Assembly: GCA_028386065.3 (NCBI GenBank)
Contig: JAKUCV010002314.1
Coordinates: 191,508-255,507 of the forward strand
Length of the DNA: 64,000 bases
Reading direction: 5' to 3'
From: Turnera subulata
Lineage: Eukaryota; Streptophyta; Magnoliopsida; Malpighiales; Passifloraceae
The notes under the pieces: model-generated
Seen by the model: the letters and a program-made list of their open reading frames with translations, nothing else
Told to the model about the DNA's origin: nothing
Databases searched by the model: none
Part shown: positions 1 to 10,955 of the stretch, in pieces
How positions within the stretch are numbered: the stretch's first letter is position 1
Layout of the letters: the number at the start of each line of letters is the position of its first letter
Program-made: the position numbers and the translations under genes

Positions 1-387
1 ATCCCTCGCTTGCGGGGTTTCATCCCGTAGGTTTGGTTGCTTCGTAGTTCAGGTATGATGTACGTTGGCTGCTGCTTTCTTCTCCACCTAATTCCGGATC
101 CATACCTCCGTTGCATGTGTATTTAAGTCTTCCGCTGCTGTACCATATATGTTGTTGTGTTGCAGTTATCCTTTATAGCTTGTTGTTGTCTATTTGGATT
201 AAGTTGCTGTTGTTGAGTGGTTTGAATAATGGTTCCCGGGTATGGGAGACAGTTGTATTAAATTTAGTGAACTATTGTAATAGGTTTACTGAGTAGTATT
301 TTACTGTGATGTACTGTCTGTTCTATCAATAAGAATAGTTTCGGCACGTGTTTACTGTCTATGGTGAATACGGGTCAGGGCGTTTCA
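1..387 (+). repeat. 3' end of an LTR (copy 1), cut by the window start
   Basis: The first bases align with 5424-5825, sharing a block around gcggggtttcatcccgtagg near the start and the terminal block cgggtcagggcgtttca at the end. It therefore belongs to the same LTR family as the 1913-5825 element. It ends in CA at 387. The two copies differ at many positions and by indels, so they are separate or old insertions rather than the paired LTRs of one young element. Short ORFs here look non-coding. Confidence 0.7.
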
Positions 388-1912
388 ATTTAGATCTAGA
401 CTGATAATTTTGGAGTTGCTCTCCATTTTACTCACATGTTTAACTAAGAAGGGATGGATAGGTAGGGGTGAGCACTCGGTCGGTACGGCACATACCGTGC
501 CGATAAGGGATCGGTATGACTTTTCCGACTGCCTTATTTTCCGACCGATGTCACCCCGTTAAGCTACTTATGCCGATCGGCATGATGCCAATTTATACCG
601 ACCTCGGTTCGGTCGGTATGTATGCCCACCGATTCCCAAACTTCATACCTTTTTTCTTTTACCAAAAAGGCTGACGGTATGGAAGAATGAAAGAAGAAGA
701 AATCAAAGAGATTGGAAAAAAAAAATTGCAAAGGAAGAAAAGAAATGAAAATCATCACTGTCCACCACAAAATTAATCCCAAAATCAATCAACAATGACA
801 TAAAATCGTTTCTAAAAATAATTAAAACCATTCACCATCATCACAGTACAACGATCCAAAAAACAAAAAACAAATTGACATTACCCAGAATTCTACCCAG
901 AAAAAAAATAATTTGTTATACATCAACTACCCAGAAAAAATCCACAACAGTGTCAACAACACAGAACATTCATCAATCCACCATTTGATATTACCCAGAA
1001 TTCTCAGAAACCGTTACCTAACAGCATAACAAACAATCTCTTAGCAGCATCTCAAATATAATAATTCCACACACTGATACTTACATGCCGATCAATTGGC
1101 AGAAAACACTGGCAATTTGGGTATTTGGGTTTGGATTGGGGAATTAGCCAATTAGGGTTTGATCGGGGAAATTAGGAATCAAGAATTTGGGTGTTTTGGG
1201 TTTGCTACTTGGAGGATAATTCGAGCATCAAGACAAGGCAGGGTAGTGAGGTATAGGGTACTAGAATGGCATGGGCACTGTCGCAAAGCCATCGCCGCCG
1301 AGAGCTGTAGTAACAGCGATTTCATGCGAGGCGCATGTGTGGGCTCAGGGCTGAGGTGCATAGGTGGGCGACTGCAAAACCAGCTGCGGTGGCGACGTTG
1401 CAAGGGGTGGCTTTTCCGGCAGAGAGAGACGAGAGAGGCTGAGAGATTGAGGTGAGTGTCTCTGTATTTTGACGAGAGAGAGTGAGAGAGAGAGAGATTT
1501 TTTTTTTTATGAAAGACGAGTGAGGGAGAGAGAGAGAGAGAGACAGTAATTAAAGGGTAGGGTTGGGTTGGGTTGGGTTTAGAGTTGTCGGTACGGTTCC
1601 TACCGAAAACCAATGGTATAACCACCATCTAACCGAGTAGAACCAACGGTGTTATCGGCGCGGTTGAATCGGAAAGGGTGGCGCTGAAATCCCACGAATT
1701 TTGAGTCGATACCGTCGGTTTTCAGTCGGTATCGGCTCGGTTGGATCGGCTCGGGACTTTTGCTCACCCCTATGGATAGGTTCTTTATATTACTGTTATG
1801 GGTGGGAAAATTTTCATTTGAATCATGACATTTTAAATTTTTCCGATGCGAAAATTTTCATTTAAGTCATGAAATTTTAAAATTTCCCGGTTTGATGTTT
1901 TGGTAAATTTTT
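388..1912 (+). repeat. Unknown 215-bp repeat X, copy A, split by a hAT element
   Basis: Bases 388-462 and 1773-1912 together form a stretch of about 215 bp that recurs at 7179-7390 with few differences. Copy A is flanked by LTR copy 1 on the left and the second LTR on the right, and is interrupted by the hAT element at 463-1772. The last shared bases continue for about 10 bp beyond the second LTR (5826-5835 resemble 7385-7394). This is what is expected if that LTR inserted into X. The nature of X is unknown. Confidence 0.7.
463..1772. mobile_element. Non-autonomous hAT element with perfect 8-bp target duplication
   Basis: Terminal inverted repeats are taggggtgagca at the left and tgctcaccccta at the right. 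The flanking 8-bp duplication tggatagg at 455-462 and 1773-1780 is exact, and 8 bp is the hAT signature. Subterminal sequences are rich in cggtacggt/accgtgccg palindromes, the kind of sites hAT transposases bind. The 1310-bp interior shows no transposase; its ORFs are low-complexity GA/CT stretches. It is nested in repeat X. Confidence 0.9.
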
Positions 1913-4897
1913 TGTAACAGCCCGGGTAAAATTTGGATTTTTACCGGGACTGTTAAAGTCGTTATACAGTGAATTACCGGATGAATTAATCTTGGGTAAT
2001 TAATTCACGGTAAAACGGGGGTCGTTTTTTTCGAAACCAAGAATTTTCCCGCGCTCGGGAGTATCTTCCTGACTAACCGAGCCTCGGTTTCCAGTTCCGA
2101 GACTTGGACGACGTTCAGGGGAATTAATCGGATTTTCCGAGCCCAAGTTGTATTTTTGGACTCGGGACGGAAAATTTGAAAAGACAGGAGTATCCCTGCG
2201 TTTACGAGATCCCGACGCGAGAATCCGGACCGGCCGAATGAGGCTTGCCCCGAGGCCACTCTTCCTTCTCTTCCCTTCTTCTTCCCCTTTCCCGGTTACA
2301 TTTCTTCCTCTCTCCCGGTTTTTCCCAGCCGCGCGGGCCCTACTTCTCTTCCTTCTTTTCTTCCTTTCCTCTTTCTCTTTTTCTTTCTTTCTCCTTCTCT
2401 TCTTTTTCCCAGCCGCCGGCCTCCCCTCTATTTTTTCTTCTTCTTTCTCGTGAAACACCGGCCCTACCCTTCCCTTCAATCTTTTCTTCTATTATTTCTT
2501 TGACTTTTCCTTTCTCTTCCTCCTTTTCTCTTCTTCTTCCCCTGCTCGTCTCCTCCCCGATTTCTCTTTCTTTCCCACTTCCTTCTTCCTCTTCTCCTTT
2601 GAGCCGCCGGATCCAAAGACCACCAAGCCCCCTCCTCCCTCTTCCTCCTCCTCGCCCAGCTTCTCCTCCACTGCGTGCACCGCCACCGTGAACCCCCAGC
2701 TCGCCACCATCTCTTCTTCTCCTCCTCCTCCCTGCCTTCTCTCTCCATCTCCCTTTTCTTTCTCTCCCCTGCCCCCGTCACGACCACCAGCCCATGCCGC
2801 CTCCCCTGCAGCTCGCCTTCCTCTGCCGAGCAGAGGAGTGACATCGTCGCCGCCGTCGAGAGCAGCGAATCGGGAGGCTGCACACTCCAACCGGCGAAGA
2901 CGCACCTGGGTGACGGGAGTCCGATTGCATCGGTTCCGATCTGCTACACAACCCGCAGCCGCTGCAACAAGGCGCCGTCACCATCTTTTTCCACTTCTTG
3001 GAAACCAAGACGAACGACGGAGGACCGCCGTCGTTGGTAAGTTGTTGCTGCTGATCTTTCTTCCTCTTCTCCATAATCCTTTGTGGCTTAAGGATTAATT
3101 GCCTGTTTTGTCTTTGGGTGTTGCCGAGGTAGTTTTGTGTGGGGTTATGACGTTGACGATGGTGGGACGGTTTGCTTTGGCCAGAATTTACACTGTGTGT
3201 GGTGTTACTGTGCGTTTGAAAGAGTAGTGAACAGTAACAAAGACATTGGTTGGGTTGAAGACTTCTGCGTGAACAGTGCTGGCCGGAATCCGGCGAGTTT
3301 CCGGCGAGACCCGGGCAACTCCGGCGTGAACAGTGCGTTCTCCAACGAATGGGACTCGATGGACGGGTTGTTTTGGTAACCCCTCGGACTCATCTATATC
3401 ATGGGCTCGGGTTTGGGCTCGGTGCACAAAAGGGCTCGGAAACGGGCCGATGTGCGGAGGCCCATGTTCTCGGGACGATATTAACGAACTCGTTTAACGG
3501 AACTAAACAACTGGACAGATTAATAATCAGCCCTTTAATTGAATTTGGTTAAAACAATTGATAATTATGTCTACAGTTAGTTGGAATATTATTCTTGCTA
3601 ATTAATATAATTAAACAAAAGTTAATTTATAGTACGTTTTAATATTTCTCTTGGGCTAAAAAAAAAAGGAAAAAGGGCATAACGTTAATACTTACTTCCC
3701 ACACAATCTAGACATCGGTTTTACTACTAATTCTGGAATACACTAGTAGTAATACTAAATCATGCATGTGCCTACGTAAGTAACGATTTTCTATTACTGA
3801 TCCTAAATGTATTACGGGTATTTACATTATTAAATTTTTTTAAAATAATGAGATATTTGAATACCAGTTATGTTATCTTATTATCGGTAAATATAATGTT
3901 ATCAGTTGAGTATAATAATGTGAGCTATGCAACCTACCATACTAGTATATACGGGTTTTATTATATTTGAGCCATAGTATTAATATTAGCTTTACCCTAT
4001 TTATAATTACCGATTATATAAGAATATATATGTACTTATGAATATTCTTTCCTGCAACATTCCATTATAATTATTAAATGCCAAATATCGATCATGTTAA
4101 TTTATGACCGGAGGAAATAATTCTATTTAACGATCTTAATTATCAAACATAATACTTATATGCCCATTATGATATATTTGTCGGTTGTACTATTTAAATT
4201 ACTATAACTGTCGTATACATAATTATTATTTTTACCAAGAATAATTACTTTATAAAATGCTATCTACAAGTACTTATACAAGTACTTTAAGGGGTTATAA
4301 TTATTTTACAGCCGTAAAAGCATTGTTTAATGGAGACGGTTTTGGAACGACAATAACGATGTTAATTGTGGATAAGCCGAATAATAAATTAATCCCATGC
4401 ATTGCATTCTTCGATGTGCATTATAAGTGATTGTATGTGTTGACATGATATAGGGTATCAAGGTTGATCGGATAGTAGTTTCAGAGATACACCAGGTGAG
4501 GATGGATAAACCTTGATATGTGCCCGTAATGCTGTGTGTGTCTTTTTGTTGTTTGTGTACTGTTATTGTTTGTTTGATCTGCTGGAAGTATTATTGACTG
4601 TTACCTGATTGCTGTGGAATTATTGATGCTGTTGTTGGTTTGTGATAGACCTGTGTATGTTGTGTTGGAAATAATGTTGAGCTGTTAGTTGTGAATAATT
4701 GGTGGTATATGTTCGTTGATTGAATGAGATTGTGGATTAATCTGAGGTAATTGGAAGTGGGTAAATGACGAAAGAGTGAAGGAATTGAACAGGAATTTGA
4801 GATGATGATATATTTGTCACTTGGAAAGTAGTGGTACGACTAGATAGTTAGAGACTAGTTCTGTGGTGTCATGGCCAGAGGGTTAGTTGGTTGGGGT

Positions 4898-5048
4898 GTT
4901 GACCCCGGATTTGTGATATTGGGATGATCCCGGATTTGAGATATTGGGATGTTGATCCCGGATTTGAGATATTGGGATGTTGATCCCGGATTTGAGATAT
5001 TGGGATGTTGATCCCGGATTTAAGATATGGGGATGTTGATCCCGGATT
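4898..5048 (+). repeat. 28-bp minisatellite inside the LTR
   Basis: Five tandem units and a partial one start at 4898, 4926, 4951, 4979, 5007 and 5035. The consensus begins gttgatcccggatttgagat and ends attgggat. The second unit lacks the first three bases. Units 3 to 5 differ by few changes, which suggests recent amplification. Confidence 0.9.
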
Positions 5049-5185
5049 GTGGTGGGGCCTGGCATCAAGAATTAGTTAATAACTAGGTACGACCCTAGCT
5101 TGTCCAGTGACGGGGCCTGGAAGATAAAATTGGTAATAAAAATTAATAAGTATTCATTTGGTCTTGGCTTGATATGATTTAGTAG

Positions 5186-5293
5186 GATTCCTCTATCGTG
5201 TGGTTTGTGTTGGTTTCCTCTGTTATGTTGTTCGTGTTGGTTTCCTCTGATGTGTTGTTTGAGTTGGATTCCTCTGTCGTATAGTATGTGTTA
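5186..5293 (+). repeat. 27-bp minisatellite inside the LTR
   Basis: Four head-to-tail units of 27 bp start at 5186, 5213, 5240 and 5267. Each begins gttTCCTCTG or gatTCCTCTG and ends gtgttg or a close variant. It is distinct in sequence from the 28-bp array 140 bp upstream. Confidence 0.8.
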
Positions 5294-6139
5294 GTTGTTA
5301 TGGCAGTATCCTTGTGATGTGATTGTTTTTGCTTATTGTTGTGATTGTTGTGTTTTCTTCGTAAGTATTATGGTTGATCATATATCACTGTTTATCTTTC
5401 GTCGGTGAGCACTTCGGACTCACCCCTCGCCTGCGGGGTTTCATCCCGTAGGATGAGTTGCTTGTAGTGCAGGAACGTACCGGGCGAGCTGAAGCGTACC
5501 CTCGGACAGGACTCGGATCCATTAGTTGCATTGGGCTTCGCATATGTTGTCATGTGAGTTAAGAGTCTTCCGCTGTGCATATTGTTAAATCTTCTGCTGT
5601 GTATATGTTGTATTTGGGCCATTGGGCCAGTTGGTTGTTGTTGATGTCCCCGGGGTTCGGGTGACGAGTTCTATGTTGGGCCGAAGGGCCGGTTTACAGT
5701 TTTTGTTATGGGCCGTTGGCCAGTTTGTTGTTTTATACACTGTATGCTTGGGCTTTGTTGGGTCGGGTTGTCACAGTTCCGGCTTGTGTTTACTGTGTAC
5801 GGTAAATACGGGTCGGGGCGTTTCATTTTGGTAGCGGAGCGGGCGTTAGGTCTTGTCGGGCAGTTTATGTGTGTTGTTGTCTTGTTTGCATAGTTCGCTC
5901 CACTTGTTAATATTTTACATCATTTAGTTAGTGCATTATGGATCCAGTCGAGGGACGCCAGTTGTCGCGGAACATACACATATGAGGTAAATAATGCCAT
6001 AAATATGCAAAAATACAAATATTATTGATATTGATAATATTGGAAGTACAACAGAAATACTACATTGATATTTGATATTTTATAAAAGTAAAGGGAAATA
6101 TTACATGGATTTTTGATAATTTATAAAATAAAAATACAT

Positions 6140-6580
6140 TTAACGATTCGGGACGACGTTGACACGGAAGCTGTTTGGATCGCTGTTGACGTTGACCGTG
6201 ACTCTGTCGCTCCACGAGAACCACATGCCGCCTCTGTCTCTCTGGCCAGGAATCTCGAACCGGTTAGCTTGAGGGAATCGGAGTGGAATCAGACCGTGAT
6301 CGTCTCGTGCCTTTGGCCAGGTTGGAGGTAGCTGAGTCATTCTGGGCATGCTCTGAGCTGTCATCGAGAGCTGGTAGTAGGCACCTTGCTCCACAGTTTG
6401 GCAAGTGGACTCCAGGTTGAACTCCTGTAGCCTCTCGGAGATGAAGAACATCACGGAGTTTGCCGATCCGTAGAATGAGGTCCTCAGTGTTCCATGGTCC
6501 TCTAGGAAGAACACCTCTTCCATGGGAGTGACGAAGAATCTTGAGGAGTAGAGCTTGTCGACGAAAACTAGACGCGGCAT
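6140..6580 (-). CDS. Unknown 146-residue protein
   Basis: An uninterrupted ORF runs from ATG at 6580 to TAA at 6140. The protein begins MPRLVFVDKLYSSRFFV, has an aromatic-rich first half (including SFYGSANSVMFFISERL) and a polar second half ending NSFRVNVVPNR. I recognise no family, signal peptide or membrane segment. Composition is mixed and protein-like rather than low complexity. A TATA-like run lies about 45 bp upstream, but a mariner element starts only 54 bp upstream of the ATG, so little native promoter remains. It sits between an LTR and that element, so it may be a transposon-carried fragment, a lineage-specific gene or a chance ORF. Confidence 0.4.
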   Translation of the reverse strand: MPRLVFVDKLYSSRFFVTPMEEVFFLEDHGTLRTSFYGSANSVMFFISERLQEFNLESTCQTVEQGAYYQLSMTAQSMPRMTQLPPTWPKARDDHGLIPLRFPQANRFEIPGQRDRGGMWFSWSDRVTVNVNSDPNSFRVNVVPNR

Positions 6581-6620
6581 TCGAATGTGGGTAAATATTG
6601 AGAAAGTTAAGATAGGATAA

Positions 6621-6630
6621 GGTATATATA
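6621..6630 (-). promoter_or_regulatory. TATA-like element upstream of the 146-residue ORF
   Basis: On the minus strand this reads tatatatacc, 41-50 bp ahead of the ATG at 6580. It abuts the mariner target site TA at 6632-6633. Function is inferred from sequence and position only. Confidence 0.3.
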
Positions 6631-7178
6631 GTACTCCTTCTGTTCCCCAATATAAGATCTTTTGGTCTTTAGATTTTATTTCAAAACATAAGAATGTTTG
6701 AGTATTTTGAGGAACATTAATTAATTTATTTCATATTTATCCTTATTAATTAACCCTAACACGCTGTATTTTAATCTTGGGAATAAGCAAAATTCTTCGG
6801 ATTCATGTCAGCATTAAATGCTTAGACTTAAACAATTAAATATACCACACTTATTTTATAAGCTCTCCCTCCGGAGTGCAAACACTTCAAAGTTTTGTTT
6901 TCTTTTTCAGAGTGAATTCAGCCAGTGGTTATTACGTTTTTTTTAGAAACCCTTGTTACTTGATTTAATGATATAATATTTGTTAATTTTAATTTCGGAC
7001 ATTCATTTAAAGTCGAGATATACGTATAATTTGCCTTTTTTATTTCCCTGATGAAAATATATCTTCAGAATACATAATTACTAATTAAATTAAATTAAAT
7101 GTTTCTTTTACATTTTTTTCCAACAAGTGCAGTCTTAGAGGTAATGTTTTAAAAAAATTAATGCCACTGTTATGAACG

Positions 7179-7390
7179 ATTTAGATCTAGACTGATAATT
7201 TTGGAGTTGCTCTCCATTTTACTCACATGTTTAACTAAGAAGGGATGGGTAGGTTCTTTGTATTACTGTTATGGGTGGGAAAATTTTCATTTGAATCATG
7301 ACATTTTAAATTTTTCCGGTGCGAAAATTTTCATTTAAGTCATGACATTTTAAAATTTGCCGGTTTGATGTTTTGGTAAATTTTTTTTGG
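7179..7390 (+). repeat. Repeat X, copy B (uninterrupted)
   Basis: It runs from atttagatctagactgataa to ggtaaatttttttt and matches 388-462 plus 1773-1912. Copy B lacks the hAT insertion (a single tgggtagg at the target) and lacks the LTR, so it serves as an empty-site reference for both insertions in copy A. Confidence 0.8.
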
Positions 7391-7400
7391 CAGCATGAAA

Positions 7401-7505
7401 GTAGATTGAATCTCAATTTATTTGAAAACAAAAGTGATTTGCTGCACGCGATGAAGTAGATTGAATCTCAATTTGAAAACAAAAGTGATGTGGTGCACGC
7501 GATAA
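7401..7505 (+). repeat. Tandem duplication, about 50-55 bp unit
   Basis: Two units begin gtagattgaatctcaattt at 7401 and 7456 and end tgcacgcgat. The second unit lacks four bases present in the first. It lies inside the mariner-type element. Confidence 0.8.
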
Positions 7506-7676
7506 TAATGTTTTTGTTGTTGGGATGATAAAAATGATATGTTTTATTATTAGAATAAAGTAAAGGTATGTTAGTGATCTAAGTATTAGAATTTAATAAA
7601 ATCAGATTTCTTTAATGCTTTTTTTAAGGGTTGTGCAAAAACCTTAAAGATCTTATATTGGGGAACAGAGAGAGTA

Positions 7677-9692
7677 TTAGTGAGCTCAGGCTCCTCCTTT
7701 ATAAACCAAAAAAAACTCTCCAATGAAAAAAATTCATTCTATAATGATTTCATGGCCTAATTTTTAAAATCCGATCCCCATTCCCAGTTTCTTCGTTCTT
7801 CACACTGTGCCAAACATACCCTAAACTAATTTGACAAGGCTTTGGACTCGATTCGTTGGGATCCAACCTGAGAGCTCATGCTATGGGTCCATACCCTTGG
7901 GACCGGAATTCGAACCGGAGAACATTAGTGGCATGGGCGGGCCCACCTCCAGCCCCATCAAATCTCAAGCGGGCCCCGCTTTCTCCAAAATGGTATTACT
8001 AATCCATGTCCTTCTCTTTTGACCATTGCAGCAGAGACACAATAAAAGTCATGTGAACGGAGGGGAGTTTTATGGAGCAGTGCACCCATTCCATTCTTGT
8101 CAATCTGCCCATTATGACGCTGAACTCTGATTGCACGCAACCACTCAACCAAGATGGTAAACAAGTCTTTATTTATTCACTATGTTTGGCAGATATTGTA
8201 TTGTAGCAGTTCTTTCTTTAACCAAAGATGGTACAAGGAGAACGCATAGACTAAACCCTGTATAACATAGAGTAATACATAATGTTATGTCACTATCACT
8301 TACTAGTCTATCTCATTTTTTTTCTTTTTTTCCAAATAGAAACTAATTAGTAGGAAGAAAAATGTTTTGCTTGTAAATCCTACCCAATTGCTTCTTTTTA
8401 ACAATCCCTATCTCAATTTCCAAAAATCAAACCCATATTGCTTTCATGCGTTCTTCTGTATCTTAGCAGCTTCACTCTTGTTTTTTTTTCTTTTTAATTC
8501 TTTATTGATCATTTAGCCTTTTCTGATAATCTGCTCAGTGATTCTGTGTTACGTCTCCTAGGTGGAGGGGATTTGGTGACCTATTGACAAAGGGACAGTG
8601 TTGGTGGTTTCAATAGCTTAGGTGCTGTATTTTCTAAGCAGGTTGGGCCGGCTAGCTGCTTGTCCGACGGAATGAACAACTTCTTCCGGTTCTATTTTCT
8701 GAATGCTTAACTGAAAATCTCTGTACCTGATGGACACATTTTGTGAAGCTTAAGAATAAAATCAGCTGAAATCAATCTATTAGACATCCAAAACAAGGAG
8801 ATTACTCCCTGGTACGTGCAGAGCAGACCAAACAACATACTGAACAGAGAAAAAAAAACTAATCTCCTGTGCGCTTGTACTAACCTCACCTCTAATTGCA
8901 AGGGAAATTTGGTTTGCCACAGTGCAAAAGCCAAAAGAAAAAATTGGAGGGCAGGGCATAAAATTAACTTGGAGCATGCCAATTGTAGAAGGGGAACCAG
9001 CCAGCCCATCACAATCTCGTCAATATCTCTGACACTTATAGCGAATCCCCTGGAGGCCACGCGGCACATATTCCTTGAGACCACCTGAGAGTGAGAACTT
9101 TACATAAAAACTTGACCAATTTGAATTCACTACCTGCCCTCTCTCATGCCATCTTTGTCGCTGCCAGAAGTGGGAGTAGGACACAGGAGTAGGGAGTACT
9201 TTGCCTGCAGCAGTACTGGCTAGTGCCTTTCAGTTATCCGCACATTTTTAATCTACTGTCCTATAGTGTGTTTAATTTAGATAAAGCTCCTTTCTTTTCC
9301 TTGTTAAACACCGTAATTCATGATCATGAAGTGATTCAAAGTGTACTTACTCTAGTTTACTGGGGTGGTGTAACCAAAGGATGAAAATTTCTGCCGATCA
9401 AAGGTAAAAAAAAAACAGTGGAAAACAACAAAAGGAGAAAACTTGGAAGCCAAGTGAACCGGATGTGATGAAGAAACCAGCTGTGATGAGCCTCTGGAAA
9501 TCTGACACGAGTCTCTCTTTATTGAAGACCAAAGGACAATCTGTCCCTTCTCGCTCTTTATTCGGAATCCTTGGAGACCAAGCCGAAATCTTTCATTTTA
9601 AGGCCTGGCCTCATATCACACACATTCCTCACTGGTTTTACCATACTCATCACTTCTCCTGCCAGTCCTGATCATATCACAAACACACAAAG
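7677..9692. other. Intergenic, no supported gene
   Basis: Short ORFs occur on both strands (for example 7831-8022 and 8707-9084) but none shows a recognisable motif. The last few hundred bases presumably hold the promoter and 5' leader of the DUF295 gene. Confidence 0.5.
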
Positions 9693-10955
9693 ATGTCAAT
9701 GAGACAGGGAAGGAAGAAGAGCTTCCAGGAGGAAGAGAAGAAGGATGGGCAATCTGGGATGGATCTCCCTCAACTCCTCAAGCTGATAGATTCCATCTCA
9801 AAGATGCAACCTTTGGAGAAGAAGAAAGAGTTATGGCCACATCTCCCCAAGCAACTCCTCCGCCAGATTGAACTTGACTCCTCCTTGTTCCCCCTGATTG
9901 CTCACAAGGGTGTCACCAAATCATGGAAGCCCTCGTCTTCTTCGACTTCTTCCCCGAAGTCATCGCTTCACCTCCTCGATCACGACTCCGACGACCAGCG
10001 TTACCTCTTCAACCTGGGCTTCAAGGAAGTGGAGGAAGACCCGGAAAGCAATCGTTATAGGATGCCCAGGAAGCTGAAGTTTGTGTTCTCTCAAGCCGAC
10101 TCCGGGAGGTTGCTGCACGTGGGCCCTCCCCTTCTCGGAGAACACACCAGCCACCGCGCATGGTGCCCCGTCACCGGTGGTTTCAGTTGCATCCCGCCCT
10201 GGGACCCCAGCAATCCGTTTCTGGGCCTTTATTCTCCACCTGATCATCATTCTCGGGAGGAGGAGAAACATATTAACGTGTTTATGGTCTTGACGGGTGT
10301 TTCCCGCCCAGCTTTGGCGTTCTACAGGTCTAAAAAGGACGACAGAGGGGATCCTGAACAGTGGACTTCAAAGCTGAACTGCACCATAACCGACCCTCAT
10401 GGCGGCGCCGCCGACTCCTCCGCTTCAGCCCGTGAGATGCGGTTCACCAATGGGATATGGTTCCGGGAGAAGTTCTACGCTCTGAGTCTGCAGGGAACTC
10501 TTGCCGTGGTCGAGGAAGAAGCTGGTTCCAGGAACCTTCAGATCACGGCTTCGAGCAAGACCAGGGCTGTTCCTTCTGTCCCTTGCAGGAGATTCAGGGA
10601 ATGCTTGATTGAATCCGGAGGAGAGGTTCTGCTGATTTTTCTGGTGTTCAAAAAATCCAGTACCGGTACTAATGTTGTTGCTGATGTGGAAGTTTACAGG
10701 CTTGACACCGAAGAGCTGGCATGGGTGAGGAAGAATGATCTTGGGGACACTACTGTTTTTTGGGGGACTAACTGCTGTATGCCTGTCTCGGCGAGTCAGA
10801 TTGGGTGCAAGAAGAACTGTGTGTATTTTACACAGCCCTCGTCTGTTGAGGAGTGGTGGGTGTATGACATGGGAGCGGGCACCATCTCTCCAGGTTGGAA
10901 TATCCGTAAAGGCAAAAGTGTTCCAAGGTCTCCAGTCTGGCCCAGACCGAAGTGA
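9693..10955 (+). CDS. F-box-like DUF295/KIB-type protein
   Basis: This is a single-exon gene of 420 residues. Residues about 45-75 (LPKQLLRQIELDSS...VTKSW) resemble a degenerate F-box. The C-terminal third carries the DUF295 signature, with a V-YRLDTEELAW segment, a G-NCCMPVSAS loop, a C-NCVYFTQ strand and WWVYDM. Plant members of this family (KIB1-4 and relatives) are predicted substrate receptors of SCF ubiquitin ligases with a beta-propeller-like domain. The start is the first ATG of the frame; an internal Met-Asp-Leu-Pro at about residue 23 is an alternative. The weak F-box leaves SCF membership open. DUF295 genes are numerous and often lineage-expanded, so orthology cannot be given. Confidence 0.85.
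   Translation: MSMRQGRKKSFQEEEKKDGQSGMDLPQLLKLIDSISKMQPLEKKKELWPHLPKQLLRQIELDSSLFPLIAHKGVTKSWKPSSSSTSSPKSSLHLLDHDSDDQRYLFNLGFKEVEEDPESNRYRMPRKLKFVFSQADSGRLLHVGPPLLGEHTSHRAWCPVTGGFSCIPPWDPSNPFLGLYSPPDHHSREEEKHINVFMVLTGVSRPALAFYRSKKDDRGDPEQWTSKLNCTITDPHGGAADSSASAREMRFTNGIWFREKFYALSLQGTLAVVEEEAGSRNLQITASSKTRAVPSVPCRRFRECLIESGGEVLLIFLVFKKSSTGTNVVADVEVYRLDTEELAWVRKNDLGDTTVFWGTNCCMPVSASQIGCKKNCVYFTQPSSVEEWWVYDMGAGTISPGWNIRKGKSVPRSPVWPRPK

Larger units (their letters stand above)
1913..5825 (+). mobile_element. Long solo LTR (about 3.9 kb) of an LTR retrotransposon
   Basis: The element begins TGTAACAGCCCGGG and ends CGGGTCGGGGCGTTTCA. The two ends are imperfect inverted complements with TG...CA termini. 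The flanks are ttttt (1908-1912) and ttttg (5826-5830), compatible with a short target duplication. I see no gag, protease, reverse transcriptase or integrase, no primer-binding site and no polypurine tract, so it reads as a solo LTR or a large derivative with no internal domain. A pyrimidine-rich block lies at about 2245-2820, and two minisatellites lie near the 3' end. Ty3/gypsy origin is likely from size and termini but is not shown. Confidence 0.7.
6634..7674. mobile_element. Stowaway/mariner-type element, non-autonomous, 1.04 kb
   Basis: Terminal inverted repeats of about 29 bp begin ctccttctgttccccaatat on the left and, on the opposite strand from the right end, ctctctctgttccccaatat. 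Both continue aagatcttt. The element is flanked by TA at 6632-6633 and 7675-7676, the Tc1/mariner target duplication. It has no transposase ORF. It is longer than most Stowaway MITEs because it holds repeat X (7179-7390) and a 55-bp tandem duplication. Confidence 0.85.

Noticed and set aside
1159..1628. 98- and 149-codon ORFs inside the hAT element
   Set aside because: They overlap antisense to each other, contain microsatellite-derived runs and show no transposase motif.
2148..3098. Overlapping ORFs of up to 148 codons on both strands
   Set aside because: They translate to Ser/Pro/Phe or Arg/Glu/Lys low-complexity sequence from a pyrimidine-rich stretch of the LTR.
4898..5293. Regular repeat arrays resembling a CRISPR locus
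   Set aside because: The units are contiguous head-to-tail with no unique spacers, inside a plant LTR, so they are minisatellites.
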